Source of the DNA: Limnohabitans sp. Rim11
GTDB lineage: Bacteria > Pseudomonadota > Gammaproteobacteria > Burkholderiales > Burkholderiaceae_C
Direction of reading: 5' to 3'
Assembly (NCBI RefSeq): GCF_001269365.1
Contig: NZ_CXOM01000001.1
Span: 248,090 to 312,089 of the forward strand
Length of the DNA: 64,000 bases
The position numbers were made by a program, and so were the translations under genes. Below the pieces are notes generated by a model. That model was not told the DNA's origin. It did no database searches and saw nothing but the letters and a program-made list of their open reading frames with translations. Positions within the stretch are counted from its first letter, which is position 1, and each line of letters opens with the position of its first letter. Shown piece after piece: positions 42,654 through 51,558 of the stretch.

Positions 42654-43916
42654 ATGGCACTGATCGTTCACAAATACGGCGGCACTTCCATGGGCTCGAC
42701 AGAGCGCATTCGAAATGTGGCCAAACGCGTCGCCAAATGGGCAAGGGCTGGCCACCAAATGGTGGTGGTGCCCAGCGCCATGAGCGGCGAAACCAATCGC
42801 TTGTTGGGCTTGGCCAAAGAATTGGCGCCCGCCAAAACCAACACGGCCTACGACCGCGAACTCGACATGCTGGCCTCCACAGGCGAGCAAGCCTCTTCTG
42901 CTTTGCTGGCCATTGCCTTGCAATCTGAGGGCATGGCATCGGTCAGCTACGCTGGCTGGCAAGTGCCCATCAAGACCAACAGCGCATTTACCAAAGCCCG
43001 AATCGAATCGATTGACGACGTTCGCGTTCGCAAAGATTTGGCTGCCGGCCGCGTGGTCATTGTGACCGGTTTCCAAGGTGTGGACCCCGATGGCAACATC
43101 ACCACCTTGGGCCGTGGTGGTTCCGATACCTCCGCAGTGGCTGTGGCTGCGGCCATGAAAGCCGACGAGTGCTTGATCTATACCGACGTGGATGGCGTGT
43201 ACACCACCGACCCCCGCGTGGTGCCTGAGGCTCGTCGCCTCACCACCGTGAGCTTTGAAGAGATGTTAGAGATGGCATCCCTCGGTTCTAAAGTTTTGCA
43301 AATTCGCTCTGTTGAGTTTGCGGGTAAATACAAAGTTCCTATGCGTGTGTTGTCTAGCTTCACACCTTGGGACATCGATATCAATGAAGAAGCCAAATCT
43401 GGCACGCTGATCACTTTTGAGGAAGACGAAAAAATGGAACAAGCCGTAGTCTCCGGCATTGCCTTTAACCGCGATGAAGCCAAAATTTCTGTGGTGGGCG
43501 TGCCCGATAAGCCAGGTATTGCCTTTCAAATTTTGGGCGCTGTGGCCGATGCCAACATTGAAGTTGACATGATCATTCAGAACATCAGTAAAGAAGGCAA
43601 AACCGACTTCAGCTTCACAGTGCACCGCAACGACTTTGCGCGCACCATGGATTTGCTGAAAGAAAAAGTCGTGCCGGCTTTGGGTGCCACCGAAGTCACG
43701 GGCGACGCCAAAATTTGCAAAGTGTCTATTGTGGGCATTGGCATGCGCAGCCATGTGGGCATTGCCAGCAAGATGTTCCGCTCATTGAGCGAAGAGGGCA
43801 TCAACATTCAGATGATTTCCACTTCAGAAATTAAAACCTCTGTGGTCATTGATGAGAAATACATGGAATTGGCCGTTCGAGCGCTCCACAAGGCTTTTGA
43901 CCTAGACCAAGCCTGA
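42654..43916 (+). CDS. lysC: Aspartate kinase
   Basis: First step of the Lys/Thr/Met pathway. The 420-residue enzyme has N-terminal KYGGTSMGSTERI, VTGFQGVDPDGNITTLGRGGSDTSAVA and YTDVDGVYTTDPR of the kinase domain. Two ACT domains from about 265 onward (VVGVPDKPGIAFQILGAV and VSIVGIGMRSHVGIASKMF) follow, the usual site of feedback by Lys/Thr. It stands 84 bases after tilS and is followed after 17 bases by tRNA-Ser. Confidence 0.97.
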   Translation: MALIVHKYGGTSMGSTERIRNVAKRVAKWARAGHQMVVVPSAMSGETNRLLGLAKELAPAKTNTAYDRELDMLASTGEQASSALLAIALQSEGMASVSYAGWQVPIKTNSAFTKARIESIDDVRVRKDLAAGRVVIVTGFQGVDPDGNITTLGRGGSDTSAVAVAAAMKADECLIYTDVDGVYTTDPRVVPEARRLTTVSFEEMLEMASLGSKVLQIRSVEFAGKYKVPMRVLSSFTPWDIDINEEAKSGTLITFEEDEKMEQAVVSGIAFNRDEAKISVVGVPDKPGIAFQILGAVADANIEVDMIIQNISKEGKTDFSFTVHRNDFARTMDLLKEKVVPALGATEVTGDAKICKVSIVGIGMRSHVGIASKMFRSLSEEGINIQMISTSEIKTSVVIDEKYMELAVRALHKAFDLDQA

Positions 43917-43933
43917 TATAATTTTTGAGTGCT

Positions 43934-44026
43934 GGAAACGTGACCGAGTGGCCGAAGGTGCTCCCCTGCTAAGGGAGTATGGGGTGTAGAGCCTCATCGA
44001 GGGTTCGAATCCCTCCGTTTCCGCCA
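43934..44026 (+). tRNA. tRNA-Ser (anticodon GCU), CCA encoded
   Basis: A type II tRNA with acceptor stem GGAAACG/CGTTTCC, discriminator G and encoded CCA (44024-44026). The anticodon loop is CTGCTAA (GCT) on a 5-bp stem, the variable arm is long (TATGGGGTGTAGAGCCTCATC) as in serine tRNAs, and the T-arm is GAGGG TTCGAAT CCCTC. It reads AGC/AGU codons. It may be read from the lysC promoter or its own. Confidence 0.97.
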
Positions 44027-44035
44027 GCCAAACTT

Positions 44036-44069
44036 AAAAACCGTTGACTTTTGTCAGCGGTTTTTTTTT
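44036..44069 (+). terminator. Intrinsic terminator after tRNA-Ser
   Basis: ACCGTTGAC and GTCAGCGGT pair (one G-U) around TTTT, followed by nine T. It closes the lysC/tRNA-Ser transcript just before the second conserved-loop hairpin. Confidence 0.92.
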
Positions 44070-44097
44070 GCTTTTTTTTAAGTCATTGCTGTGCTCG

Positions 44098-44175
44098 CTG
44101 CTTGAGCTTGAATTGGGTGGGTTCCTCATACTGGGGTACCAGAAATCGTCACCCACCCAATTCAAGCTCAAGCAG
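44098..44175. repeat. Hairpin element with conserved 27-base loop, copy 2
   Basis: Perfect 25-base inverted arms lie at 44098-44122 and 44151-44175 (CTGCTTGAGCTTGAATTGGG... and its complement). The 28-base loop holds, on the minus strand, the same 27-base core as the hairpin at 20490 (complement of 44123-44149: ACGATTTCTGGTAC, then C, then CCAGTATGAGGA). The arms share no similarity with those of copy 1. Base pairing stops sharply at both ends of the arms. It sits between the tRNA-Ser terminator and the peptidase gene at 44251, about 75 bases before its start. Confidence 0.9.
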
Positions 44176-44250
44176 ACTGCGGCCATCTTTTTTTTGAACA
44201 CGTAGTAAAGTCATCGATATGATGTTTGCTGGTGTATGGAGAAGCCCCTT

Positions 44251-46392
44251 ATGAAACTCAATGTGCTTTCTTTTGGCTTGCGACTTAGCCTTGGCGCTGC
44301 GGCCTTGGCGTGTTCTTTTTTTGTGAATGCTCAATCTATGAATCAAATCACCAACGACCCCAATTTGTGGCTTGAAGAAGTGCAGGGCGACAAAGCGCTG
44401 GCGTGGGTGCGTGAGCGCAATGCCATGTCTACGGCACAAATTCAGGCGCATCCTGTGTTTGAAGACAATCGCACCAAAGTACGTGCGGTGCTGGACAACC
44501 GTGATCAAATTCCTGGGGTCTCCCGCAGAGGCGACTACTTTTACAACTTCTGGCGCGACGCAAGCAATCCACGAGGTCTGTTGCGTCGAACCACTTTGGA
44601 CGAATACCGCAAAGCACAACCTCAATGGGACGTCTTGCTTGACTTGGATGTCTTGGCCAAAGCCGAAGGTGAAAACTGGGTGTGGGGTGGCTCTAATTGC
44701 TTAGCCCCTGATTACAAGCGCTGTTTAATTTCATTGTCGCGTGGTGGTGCCGATGCCAAGGTGACGCGCGAGTTTGACATAGCCAAGCGCGAGTTCGTGA
44801 AGGATGGTTTTAATTTGCCAGAGGCCAAGTCACAGGTGGCTTGGTTGGACATCAACACTTTGTATGTCGGGACAGATTTTGGTCTAGGCAGCATGACCAA
44901 GAGTGGCTACACGCGCATCATCAAACTTTGGAAGCGTGGCACTCCCTTGAGCGAGGCAAACCAAGTGTTTGAGGGCCTAGAGGCGGACGTGTCGACGTTT
45001 ATCAATGTTGATCAAACCCCGGGCTATCAGCGCGTTACTGTTGGTCGCGCAACAGATTTTTACAACACAGAAATCAATTTGCTGGTGAAGGGTCAATGGG
45101 TCAAGATTGACAAGCCCAGCGATGCGACGCTGTCTTGGCAGCGCGATTGGGCATTTTTGTTGCTCAAGAGTGATTTGAAAGTGGCATCGACCACTTACAA
45201 AAGTGGCAGTTTATTGGCCATCAAGTTCGATGCGCTCATGAAGGGTGAGCGCAGCTACCAAGTGTTGTTTGAGCCCACAGCCACACGCTCCTTGGCGCGA
45301 AGTGGACCCAGTACCACTCGAGACTATTTGCTGCTCAATATTCTGGACAACGTCGCTGGCCGCATCGAAGAGTTAAGGGCTGTGGGCAACACCTGGCAGC
45401 GACGCGAAGTGAAAGCACCTTCGCCTGGCACCTTGAATGCAATTGGTTTGCACGATCCTTTTGTCAAGGACGACCCGCTGGCCAATCACTACACCTTGTC
45501 ATATGTCGACTTTCTAACGCCTGCCAGTCTTTACTTGGGCAAAGCCGGCAGTGACGAGCGTGAGCTTCTCAAAAGTAACCCCAGCTTCTTTGACAAAGCA
45601 GGCATGCGAACTGAACAGCGCTTCGCCACTTCCAAAGATGGCACCAAGGTGCCGTATTTTGTGGTCTATCCAAAAAATGCAAAAACAGATGGCACCAACC
45701 CCACTATGCTGTACGGCTATGGCGGCTTTCAAGTTTCAACGCCACCGTATTACAGCGGCGGCTGGGGCACCACTTGGTATGAGCGCGGTGGCGTGTTTGT
45801 GGTTGCCAACATTCGAGGGGGTGGTGAGTTTGGCCCAACGTGGCATCAGAGTGCCATCAAGCAGAACAAGCAAAAAAGTTATGATGACTTCGCCGCGGTG
45901 GCGGAAGATTTAATCAAAGTCGGAATTACCAAGCCACAACACCTTGGCATCATGGGTGGCAGCAATGGAGGCTTATTGGTCGGTGCGGTCATGTTGCAAC
46001 GACCTGAATTGTTTGGCGCTGTGGTTTGCAGCGTGCCTTTGCTAGATATGCAGCGCTATCACAAGCTGTTGGCGGGCAACAGTTGGATGGCTGAGTATGG
46101 CAACCCAGATAAGCCCGAAGAATGGGCTTATATCAGCCAGTACAGTCCTTATCAAAACGTGAAGAAGGGGGTGAAGTACCCCAAGGTGTTGTTTGCAACT
46201 TCAACACGCGACGACCGAGTTCATCCTGGACACGCACGAAAAATGGCGGCTCGAATGATTGATCAGGGTCATGATGTTCTTTATTTCGAGAACACAGAAG
46301 GCGGTCATGGCGGCGCAGCCAACAATGAACAGCGTGCTAATTTGGTGGCGCTAGAAAATACCTTTTTGTGGGTGAGTTTGGGTGGGAAGTGA
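44251..46392 (+). CDS. Secreted prolyl oligopeptidase family serine peptidase (S9)
   Basis: Exported peptidase of 713 residues. A signal peptide (VLSFGLRLSLGAAALACSFFVNAQS) is followed by a beta-propeller lid (about 50-410) and an alpha/beta-hydrolase domain. Catalytic Ser lies in MGGSNGGLLVGAV near residue 570, Asp in STRDDRVHPGH and His in EGGHGGAANN near the C-terminus. GYGGFQVSTPPYYS and VVANIRGGGEFGPTWHQ are S9 family landmarks. It cleaves short peptides, often after proline, and probably works in the periplasm. The ATG at 44251 has GGAG 9 bases upstream; an ATG five codons earlier contains that site. A related gene lies at 48956, with a TonB-dependent receptor between them. Confidence 0.92.
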   Translation: MKLNVLSFGLRLSLGAAALACSFFVNAQSMNQITNDPNLWLEEVQGDKALAWVRERNAMSTAQIQAHPVFEDNRTKVRAVLDNRDQIPGVSRRGDYFYNFWRDASNPRGLLRRTTLDEYRKAQPQWDVLLDLDVLAKAEGENWVWGGSNCLAPDYKRCLISLSRGGADAKVTREFDIAKREFVKDGFNLPEAKSQVAWLDINTLYVGTDFGLGSMTKSGYTRIIKLWKRGTPLSEANQVFEGLEADVSTFINVDQTPGYQRVTVGRATDFYNTEINLLVKGQWVKIDKPSDATLSWQRDWAFLLLKSDLKVASTTYKSGSLLAIKFDALMKGERSYQVLFEPTATRSLARSGPSTTRDYLLLNILDNVAGRIEELRAVGNTWQRREVKAPSPGTLNAIGLHDPFVKDDPLANHYTLSYVDFLTPASLYLGKAGSDERELLKSNPSFFDKAGMRTEQRFATSKDGTKVPYFVVYPKNAKTDGTNPTMLYGYGGFQVSTPPYYSGGWGTTWYERGGVFVVANIRGGGEFGPTWHQSAIKQNKQKSYDDFAAVAEDLIKVGITKPQHLGIMGGSNGGLLVGAVMLQRPELFGAVVCSVPLLDMQRYHKLLAGNSWMAEYGNPDKPEEWAYISQYSPYQNVKKGVKYPKVLFATSTRDDRVHPGHARKMAARMIDQGHDVLYFENTEGGHGGAANNEQRANLVALENTFLWVSLGGK

Positions 46393-46431
46393 GTTTGTGC
46401 TGAAGGCAGAAAGTGTTTTTTCAAATCAAAC

Positions 46432-46450
46432 AATGTTGATCTGACCCCAA
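46432..46450. repeat. Solo copy of the GGGGTCAGATC-type repeat
   Basis: The 19 bases AATGTTGATCTGACCCCAA are identical to those at 20629-20647 and, inverted, to 20505-20523 in the arms of hairpin copy 1. Here there is no conserved loop and no long inverted arm. The site is in the short gap between the convergent S9 peptidase and TonB-dependent receptor genes. Confidence 0.8.
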
Positions 46451-46473
46451 ATAATTCAAAGGGCCTTTTTACA

Positions 46474-48732
46474 TTAAAGCCTGATATCCATCGTCAAATT
46501 GAGTTGCGGTTTTTCGTACCGCGACACCCTCGAATAGTCGCCATTGGACAGCATCGTCAGCGTAGTTAAGTTTGGAGGGCCAAATTGCTGAGTGCCAGCT
46601 CTGGCTGCAGCCCTCAAGGACACCGTAGGGCTCAAGAACATCATGGCAAACACATCAATGCTGCGAGCCTTTGATCGCTTGAAAAGTTGCTCAGTGGTCT
46701 GGCGCGTGTCATAGGAAGGTGTGTAGCTAAAGTTGCCTCCCACGTTCAGGGGCAAGCCACTGATGCGTTGATCAAAGCCTAAGTTGGTCGACCAGGGTTG
46801 CTGGCCATCCAAACGATTGTCAGGTCCAGCCAGAGCCTTCAGATTCGAATGATAGATGCTGAGAGAGGCTCGCAAGTTAAGTGCCTTGGCATGGCTTAAC
46901 AACTGCGGCATTAACTCTGAAGCTCGGCCGCGTAATTCAAACTCTATACCTCGTGTCACGGCGTCTGAAAAGTTTTGTGGCTCGGTCACCCAGCGCGGGG
47001 CACTCGCCCAATCGACACTTCTGAGCGAGGTGACGTTTCTCACCACGTTTGTCAGGTTTCTCTGAAACACTCCGACACTGAAAATACCCTCGTTGGTGAG
47101 GTAGTTCTCGTAAGCGATGTCGAGGCCTGTGGCCAATTCAGGCACAAGATTGGGGTTGCCAATGCGGTCAGGGGAAAGGGCGGTATTGGTGAGGCTGATG
47201 TTGGTAAAGCCGCCATTGATTTGGGGCCGCGCCAACAGCGCGTTGAGGCCGGGTGCTTTGTAGCTTCGCGTCAGACTGGCTCGCACCATGTCACGACTTT
47301 TGGGGTCAAACTTGTAGGTGACATGGGCCAGTGGCGACAAAACACTGCTGGCGTTGCTGACCGGGTAGGAGACGTTTTCACTTTCAGAGGCAATGCGCTC
47401 ATTGCGCAGGCCTAAGTAAAGTTGCCATTGAGGAGAAATCTCCCACTCATCTTGAATGTAGATGGCTTGTCGACGGACTTGTGCTTCAAACGCTTGCCCT
47501 TCAAAAGCTGGCAGGAGGGCGTTGCCAGCACTGTCCGTAGTGCTTCTGCGTTCTGTTCTGTTCTTGCTTTCAAGATCCCAACCCGCGGTCAGGGTGTGTT
47601 CTGTGCCCAGCAAGTGACTGTATTTGCCCGATTGGGTGACGGACTGTTCTTCGTTGCCGCCAACACTCCGCAAATAAACAGAATTGGTGAGAATGTTGCG
47701 CGCATCGTAGGTAGAGCGAGACTGTTGCAGACCTAGCTTGATCTCAATGCGCTGATCTTCACTGAATCGGTTGATCCAGGTCAGGTTGCCTCGACGATTT
47801 TCCCAATAACCGTTTTGAATGGTGTCGTCATCAAACACAGGACTGCCATTGAGGGCCCGATTGACGTTGTCCGTTCTGTAATTCCAAAAACCTTTTTGGA
47901 AAAACGTGGCGATGGCCAATGTCTGCTCATCGCTGAATTTGTAATTCAAGCGTGGCGAGACGTTGTAACCCCATCCGTGAGAGAGGGCACTTGCCAATTG
48001 TTCAGACGTGGCGCTTTGGCCATCCATCCCAGGCATTTGGCGTTCCGTCGCAGTTTTAATTTGACGATTCCACTCAAAAATAGAAACCGGCAAAGACATG
48101 CTCAGGGGTCCATTGGACTCGCTGATTGAGTAATTGAGGTTGGCAACAGGACGCTCATAGCCCTTTGCAACACCGATGCGCAAATTACTTTGAGCGCGCC
48201 GTGACGTCTCTTTCAAAATGATGTTGATCGACCCCGCTACAGCTTGCGCGCTTTGATCGGCTGTGGGCGCACGAATGACTTCGATGCGTTCAATTTGTGA
48301 GGGGCTGAGTTGGTCTAAGTTAAAGCCCTGCGGGGCTGGATCGCCATTGATCAAGATTTGGGTGTAACCAGCGCCAAGCCCGCGCATGCGAGGGCCGCCC
48401 GAGTCCACATTGACACCCGGCAGTCGGCGCATCACATCCAGCGCGTTGGTATCGCCATAGCGGTCAAGTTCTTCGCGGCCATAAATTTGTTTGGCCACAC
48501 TGGCTGCTCGTCTCAGTTCAGTCGAACCTTGGCGCGCCACAATTTCGACGCTTTGGATGGCACTGGGCTGTGCATTGGAGCTGGTCTCAGATTGCCCACC
48601 CACACCGGCATCTTGTGCAAAGACGCCCATTTGTGCACACAGCAAAGCAATACCCGTGAGTTTGGCTACGGGGTTCTTATGAAAAAGGGGTGTGGCTCGA
48701 TGGCATGCACCGTAAATTGATGGGCTGTTCAT
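46474..48732 (-). CDS. TonB-dependent outer membrane receptor
   Basis: Outer-membrane barrel with N-terminal plug, about 752 residues. A signal peptide ends near CAQMGVFAQD. The plug has VEIVARQGSTELRRAAS, LDVMRRLPGVNVDSGGPRMRGLG, ILINGDPAP and IERIEVIRAPTADQSAQAVAGSINIILK, typical of siderophore/ferric-enterobactin-type receptors. The barrel strands end in LNLTMDIRL, with no terminal Phe. The ligand is not shown by sequence: the flanking S9 peptidases suggest peptides or a peptide-bound metal. The ATG at 48732 has AAGG four bases upstream and gives a normal signal peptide; an ATG at 48828 would add 32 unlikely residues. A different reading of the ligand (iron chelate) is equally possible. 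Confidence 0.9.
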   Translation of the reverse strand: MNSPSIYGACHRATPLFHKNPVAKLTGIALLCAQMGVFAQDAGVGGQSETSSNAQPSAIQSVEIVARQGSTELRRAASVAKQIYGREELDRYGDTNALDVMRRLPGVNVDSGGPRMRGLGAGYTQILINGDPAPQGFNLDQLSPSQIERIEVIRAPTADQSAQAVAGSINIILKETSRRAQSNLRIGVAKGYERPVANLNYSISESNGPLSMSLPVSIFEWNRQIKTATERQMPGMDGQSATSEQLASALSHGWGYNVSPRLNYKFSDEQTLAIATFFQKGFWNYRTDNVNRALNGSPVFDDDTIQNGYWENRRGNLTWINRFSEDQRIEIKLGLQQSRSTYDARNILTNSVYLRSVGGNEEQSVTQSGKYSHLLGTEHTLTAGWDLESKNRTERRSTTDSAGNALLPAFEGQAFEAQVRRQAIYIQDEWEISPQWQLYLGLRNERIASESENVSYPVSNASSVLSPLAHVTYKFDPKSRDMVRASLTRSYKAPGLNALLARPQINGGFTNISLTNTALSPDRIGNPNLVPELATGLDIAYENYLTNEGIFSVGVFQRNLTNVVRNVTSLRSVDWASAPRWVTEPQNFSDAVTRGIEFELRGRASELMPQLLSHAKALNLRASLSIYHSNLKALAGPDNRLDGQQPWSTNLGFDQRISGLPLNVGGNFSYTPSYDTRQTTEQLFKRSKARSIDVFAMMFLSPTVSLRAAARAGTQQFGPPNLTTLTMLSNGDYSRVSRYEKPQLNLTMDIRL

Positions 48733-48955
48733 GGGGCCTTGCATGGGAAGATGATTTGAAAGCACTGGCCGTGCTCTGCACTTAGGATTGAACTCTAGGC
48801 CAATTAGACCAAAAAAATGACGATTCATTGAAATACTAGAGGATCTCTGGATTCTTCAATGTTTGGCGTAAGACTTAGGTTAACAAGTACGAGGCTTTCC
48901 CATCTAATGGCGGGAAGTTATCATGCCAAGCAATTTGAAGTGGGCAGGATAGAAA

Positions 48956-51157
48956 ATGATCAAAACGATATTTAACGCAGTGTTGCTAGGTCTTTGGGGG
49001 CTTAGCCATTGGGCTGTGAGTGCTCAACCCGTCGCTTTTAAATTTGCGGGTGTGGATGTGCCACCTCCCTTGGCTGCCCAAATTGTTCAAGACACCTATT
49101 GGGGTGTCAAAGTTGACGACCCTTACCGATTTTTGGAGCAAGTTAAAGATCCTGCCGTTGTGACTTGGATGAAAGCACAGGCCGAGGCGACAGAAACAAT
49201 TCTGCAGCGTATTCCGGGTCGACTCTCAATTTTGAGCGCCTTGAAAGAAAAGGAATTGGTCGCTGGCACCCTCATTTCTTCCATTTACAGAACCAAAGAC
49301 AATCGCTGGTTTTATTTGAAACGGGCTCAAGGTCAGTCGCAAGCTAAATTGGTGTGGCGTGATGGCTTGAATGGTGACGAAAAAATCTTGGTTGATCCAG
49401 AACAAATCACCAAAGAAAAAGGCAAGCCGCACGCCATTCAAAGTTTTCATCCATCGCCGGATGGCAAGCTGATTGCCTACGGGCTGCATGCATCCGGTGC
49501 AGAAATTGGCAGCATGTACCTCCTTGATGTGGTCACTGGGCAAGAAGTTTTACCCCCCATCGATCGGGTTCGATTTGCAGGGGCAAGCTGGCGCGAAAAC
49601 GGACAGGGCTTGTTTTTCTCTCGCCTTCGGCCTGGTTATGAGGGGATGAAGTCGACAGAGCGGTTTGCGGATACGGGACGCTATTACCTGGATTTGAAAA
49701 ACCCCAATCCAGAACTTCGTGTTTTTAGTGTCTCTCAATATCCCGAACTTAAGCTGCCCAGCTTCGCGACCGGTTCTGTTGCAGAAATAAAGGGGACATC
49801 ACTTGCAGGAATGGTTATCAATTTTGGTGTTGACCGCCGCTTGGCCATGTATGTGGCTGACCTCGATCAGGTTTTAACGGGTCAAGCCAAATGGAAAGAG
49901 GTGTTCAACCAATCTGCAAATGTGCGAGAGCTTGATATCGGTCAGGGTCATTTGTATTTAAGAAGCGCACTCAATGCGCCACGATTCAAAGTTCTCAAAC
50001 TGAAATTATCCGATTTGGACATGGCAAAAGCAGAAACGCTGCTGCCTGAATCAGAGGGTGTCTTAAGAACCATCACAGCCACGCAAGATGCTTTGTATGT
50101 GACGCGCCGAGAGGGTGTGAACACGTCATTGCTGCGCTTGTCGCAGGGCAGTCCTGCTGTTCTAGAAAAATTGTCGCTGCCTTTAGAAGGCAATGTGAGT
50201 GTGTCGGGCAGTGTGGATCACAAGGACTTGGTGGTGGCTGTTAGCAGTTGGACGCAGCCCTTAAGACGTTATGTTGTGTCCGGTGATAACGCGCAATTGA
50301 CTCGCTTAAATTTAGCGCCCCCAGTAGAGCCTGTTCAGAAAGTAGAAGTGGTGGCCAAGGAAGTTATGGTGCCTAGCCACGATGGCGTCAAAGTACCCGT
50401 GTCCATCATCATGCGAAAAGATACAGTATTGAATGGACAAAACCCCACCATCCTTTATGGCTACGGTGCCTATGGCACCACGGAGGAGCCCGGTCGCAGC
50501 AATGGCGTGATGACTTGGGTGGAGCGCGGCGGTATTTATGTTTTTGCACACGTCAGGGGCGGTGGCGCATTGGGAAGTCAGTGGCATGAAGCTGGCCAAA
50601 AAACGACCAAGTTCAACACTTGGAAAGATGGCATTGCCGTCGCCGAGTGGCTGGTGGCCAATGCTTACACCCGTCCTTCCAAGTTGGGAATTTATGGCGG
50701 CAGTGCTGGGGGCATTTTTGTAGGCAGAGCCATGACAGAGCGGCCTGATCTGTTTGCTGCTGCAGTCCCTTCAGTGCCAGTGCTAGACATGGTGCGCTCA
50801 GAGCAGCGAGCCAATGGGGTGGCCAATATTCCTGAATATGGCACAGTGAAAGTCGAGCCTGAGTTTCAAGCTTTGCTGCGTAACAGTTCTTACCATGCCA
50901 TTCAAAATGGCATTCGATACCCTGCAACCATGCTGATGCATGGCGTGAACGATTCGCGCGTCGATGTTTGGCAGAGTTTGAAGTTTGCGTCACGCCTGGC
51001 CGATGCCCAAAAGGGACAACAAGCCGTTTTATTGCGATTGGATTACGAAGCTGGGCATGGCTCGGGTTCTAGCGCCAACCAAGCCAATCAAAGAACCGCA
51101 GACCTACAAGCCTTTATGTTGTGGCAAATGGGTGTGCCGGAATTTCAGCCTCAATAA
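48956..51157 (+). CDS. Second secreted prolyl oligopeptidase family peptidase (S9)
   Basis: Exported S9 peptidase of 733 residues with a signal peptide (IFNAVLLGLWGLSHWAVSAQ), an N-terminal propeller and a C-terminal hydrolase domain. YWGVKVDDPYRFLEQ at the N-terminus is typical of the family. Catalytic Ser lies in YGGSAGGIFVGRAM near residue 582, Asp in MHGVNDSRVDVWQS and His in YEAGHGSGSS. FAHVRGGGALGSQWHEAG matches the family. AGGATAG precedes the ATG. It is divergent from the TonB-dependent receptor and clearly distinct in sequence from the peptidase at 44251, so it is an old paralogue, not a recent duplicate. Confidence 0.92.
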   Translation: MIKTIFNAVLLGLWGLSHWAVSAQPVAFKFAGVDVPPPLAAQIVQDTYWGVKVDDPYRFLEQVKDPAVVTWMKAQAEATETILQRIPGRLSILSALKEKELVAGTLISSIYRTKDNRWFYLKRAQGQSQAKLVWRDGLNGDEKILVDPEQITKEKGKPHAIQSFHPSPDGKLIAYGLHASGAEIGSMYLLDVVTGQEVLPPIDRVRFAGASWRENGQGLFFSRLRPGYEGMKSTERFADTGRYYLDLKNPNPELRVFSVSQYPELKLPSFATGSVAEIKGTSLAGMVINFGVDRRLAMYVADLDQVLTGQAKWKEVFNQSANVRELDIGQGHLYLRSALNAPRFKVLKLKLSDLDMAKAETLLPESEGVLRTITATQDALYVTRREGVNTSLLRLSQGSPAVLEKLSLPLEGNVSVSGSVDHKDLVVAVSSWTQPLRRYVVSGDNAQLTRLNLAPPVEPVQKVEVVAKEVMVPSHDGVKVPVSIIMRKDTVLNGQNPTILYGYGAYGTTEEPGRSNGVMTWVERGGIYVFAHVRGGGALGSQWHEAGQKTTKFNTWKDGIAVAEWLVANAYTRPSKLGIYGGSAGGIFVGRAMTERPDLFAAAVPSVPVLDMVRSEQRANGVANIPEYGTVKVEPEFQALLRNSSYHAIQNGIRYPATMLMHGVNDSRVDVWQSLKFASRLADAQKGQQAVLLRLDYEAGHGSGSSANQANQRTADLQAFMLWQMGVPEFQPQ

Positions 51158-51167
51158 GGTCCTCAAG

Positions 51168-51557
51168 ATGTTGCGTGCTTTAAAAGGCGTCTTTCGAATT
51201 GTGCTCTTGATGGCGCTGATCAGTCTCACGGCTTGCGCTAGCAATACCCGCAGCATGGCGGACAGTATCAGTCCTCATGCCGAAAAATTCAATGATCCTG
51301 CATGCCAACGGTCGTTTGAATTGGCCGCACTCCATGACGATATCAAGCTCACCAGAACCATCGCCACTCCTGCGTTGTTGCTCCTGACGGGTGGCTCTTA
51401 TTTGTTGCCACTGATTGGCGCCAACATGGGCCTAGATGCCCTAGACCACGTGGATGCATCCCATGTGTCTCAAGTTTGTGGAGGCTTTGCCACGCCTTCC
51501 AAAAATATCCTAGAAAAAGTATTCATCGGCGCTGGCTTTGGTGTCTTAAAAAAGTAA
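51168..51557 (+). CDS. Small lipoprotein of unknown function
   Basis: The 129-residue protein has a lipoprotein signal: FRIVLLMALISLTACASN with lipobox LTAC. The mature part has a second hydrophobic stretch (IATPALLLLTGGSYLLPLIGANMGLDAL) and a Cys pair (ACQRSF and SQVCGGF). I do not recognise the family. AAGG lies eight bases before the ATG, and the gene starts 10 bases after the S9 peptidase stop, so it is co-transcribed with it. Confidence 0.72.
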   Translation: MLRALKGVFRIVLLMALISLTACASNTRSMADSISPHAEKFNDPACQRSFELAALHDDIKLTRTIATPALLLLTGGSYLLPLIGANMGLDALDHVDASHVSQVCGGFATPSKNILEKVFIGAGFGVLKK

Positions 51558-51558
51558 A

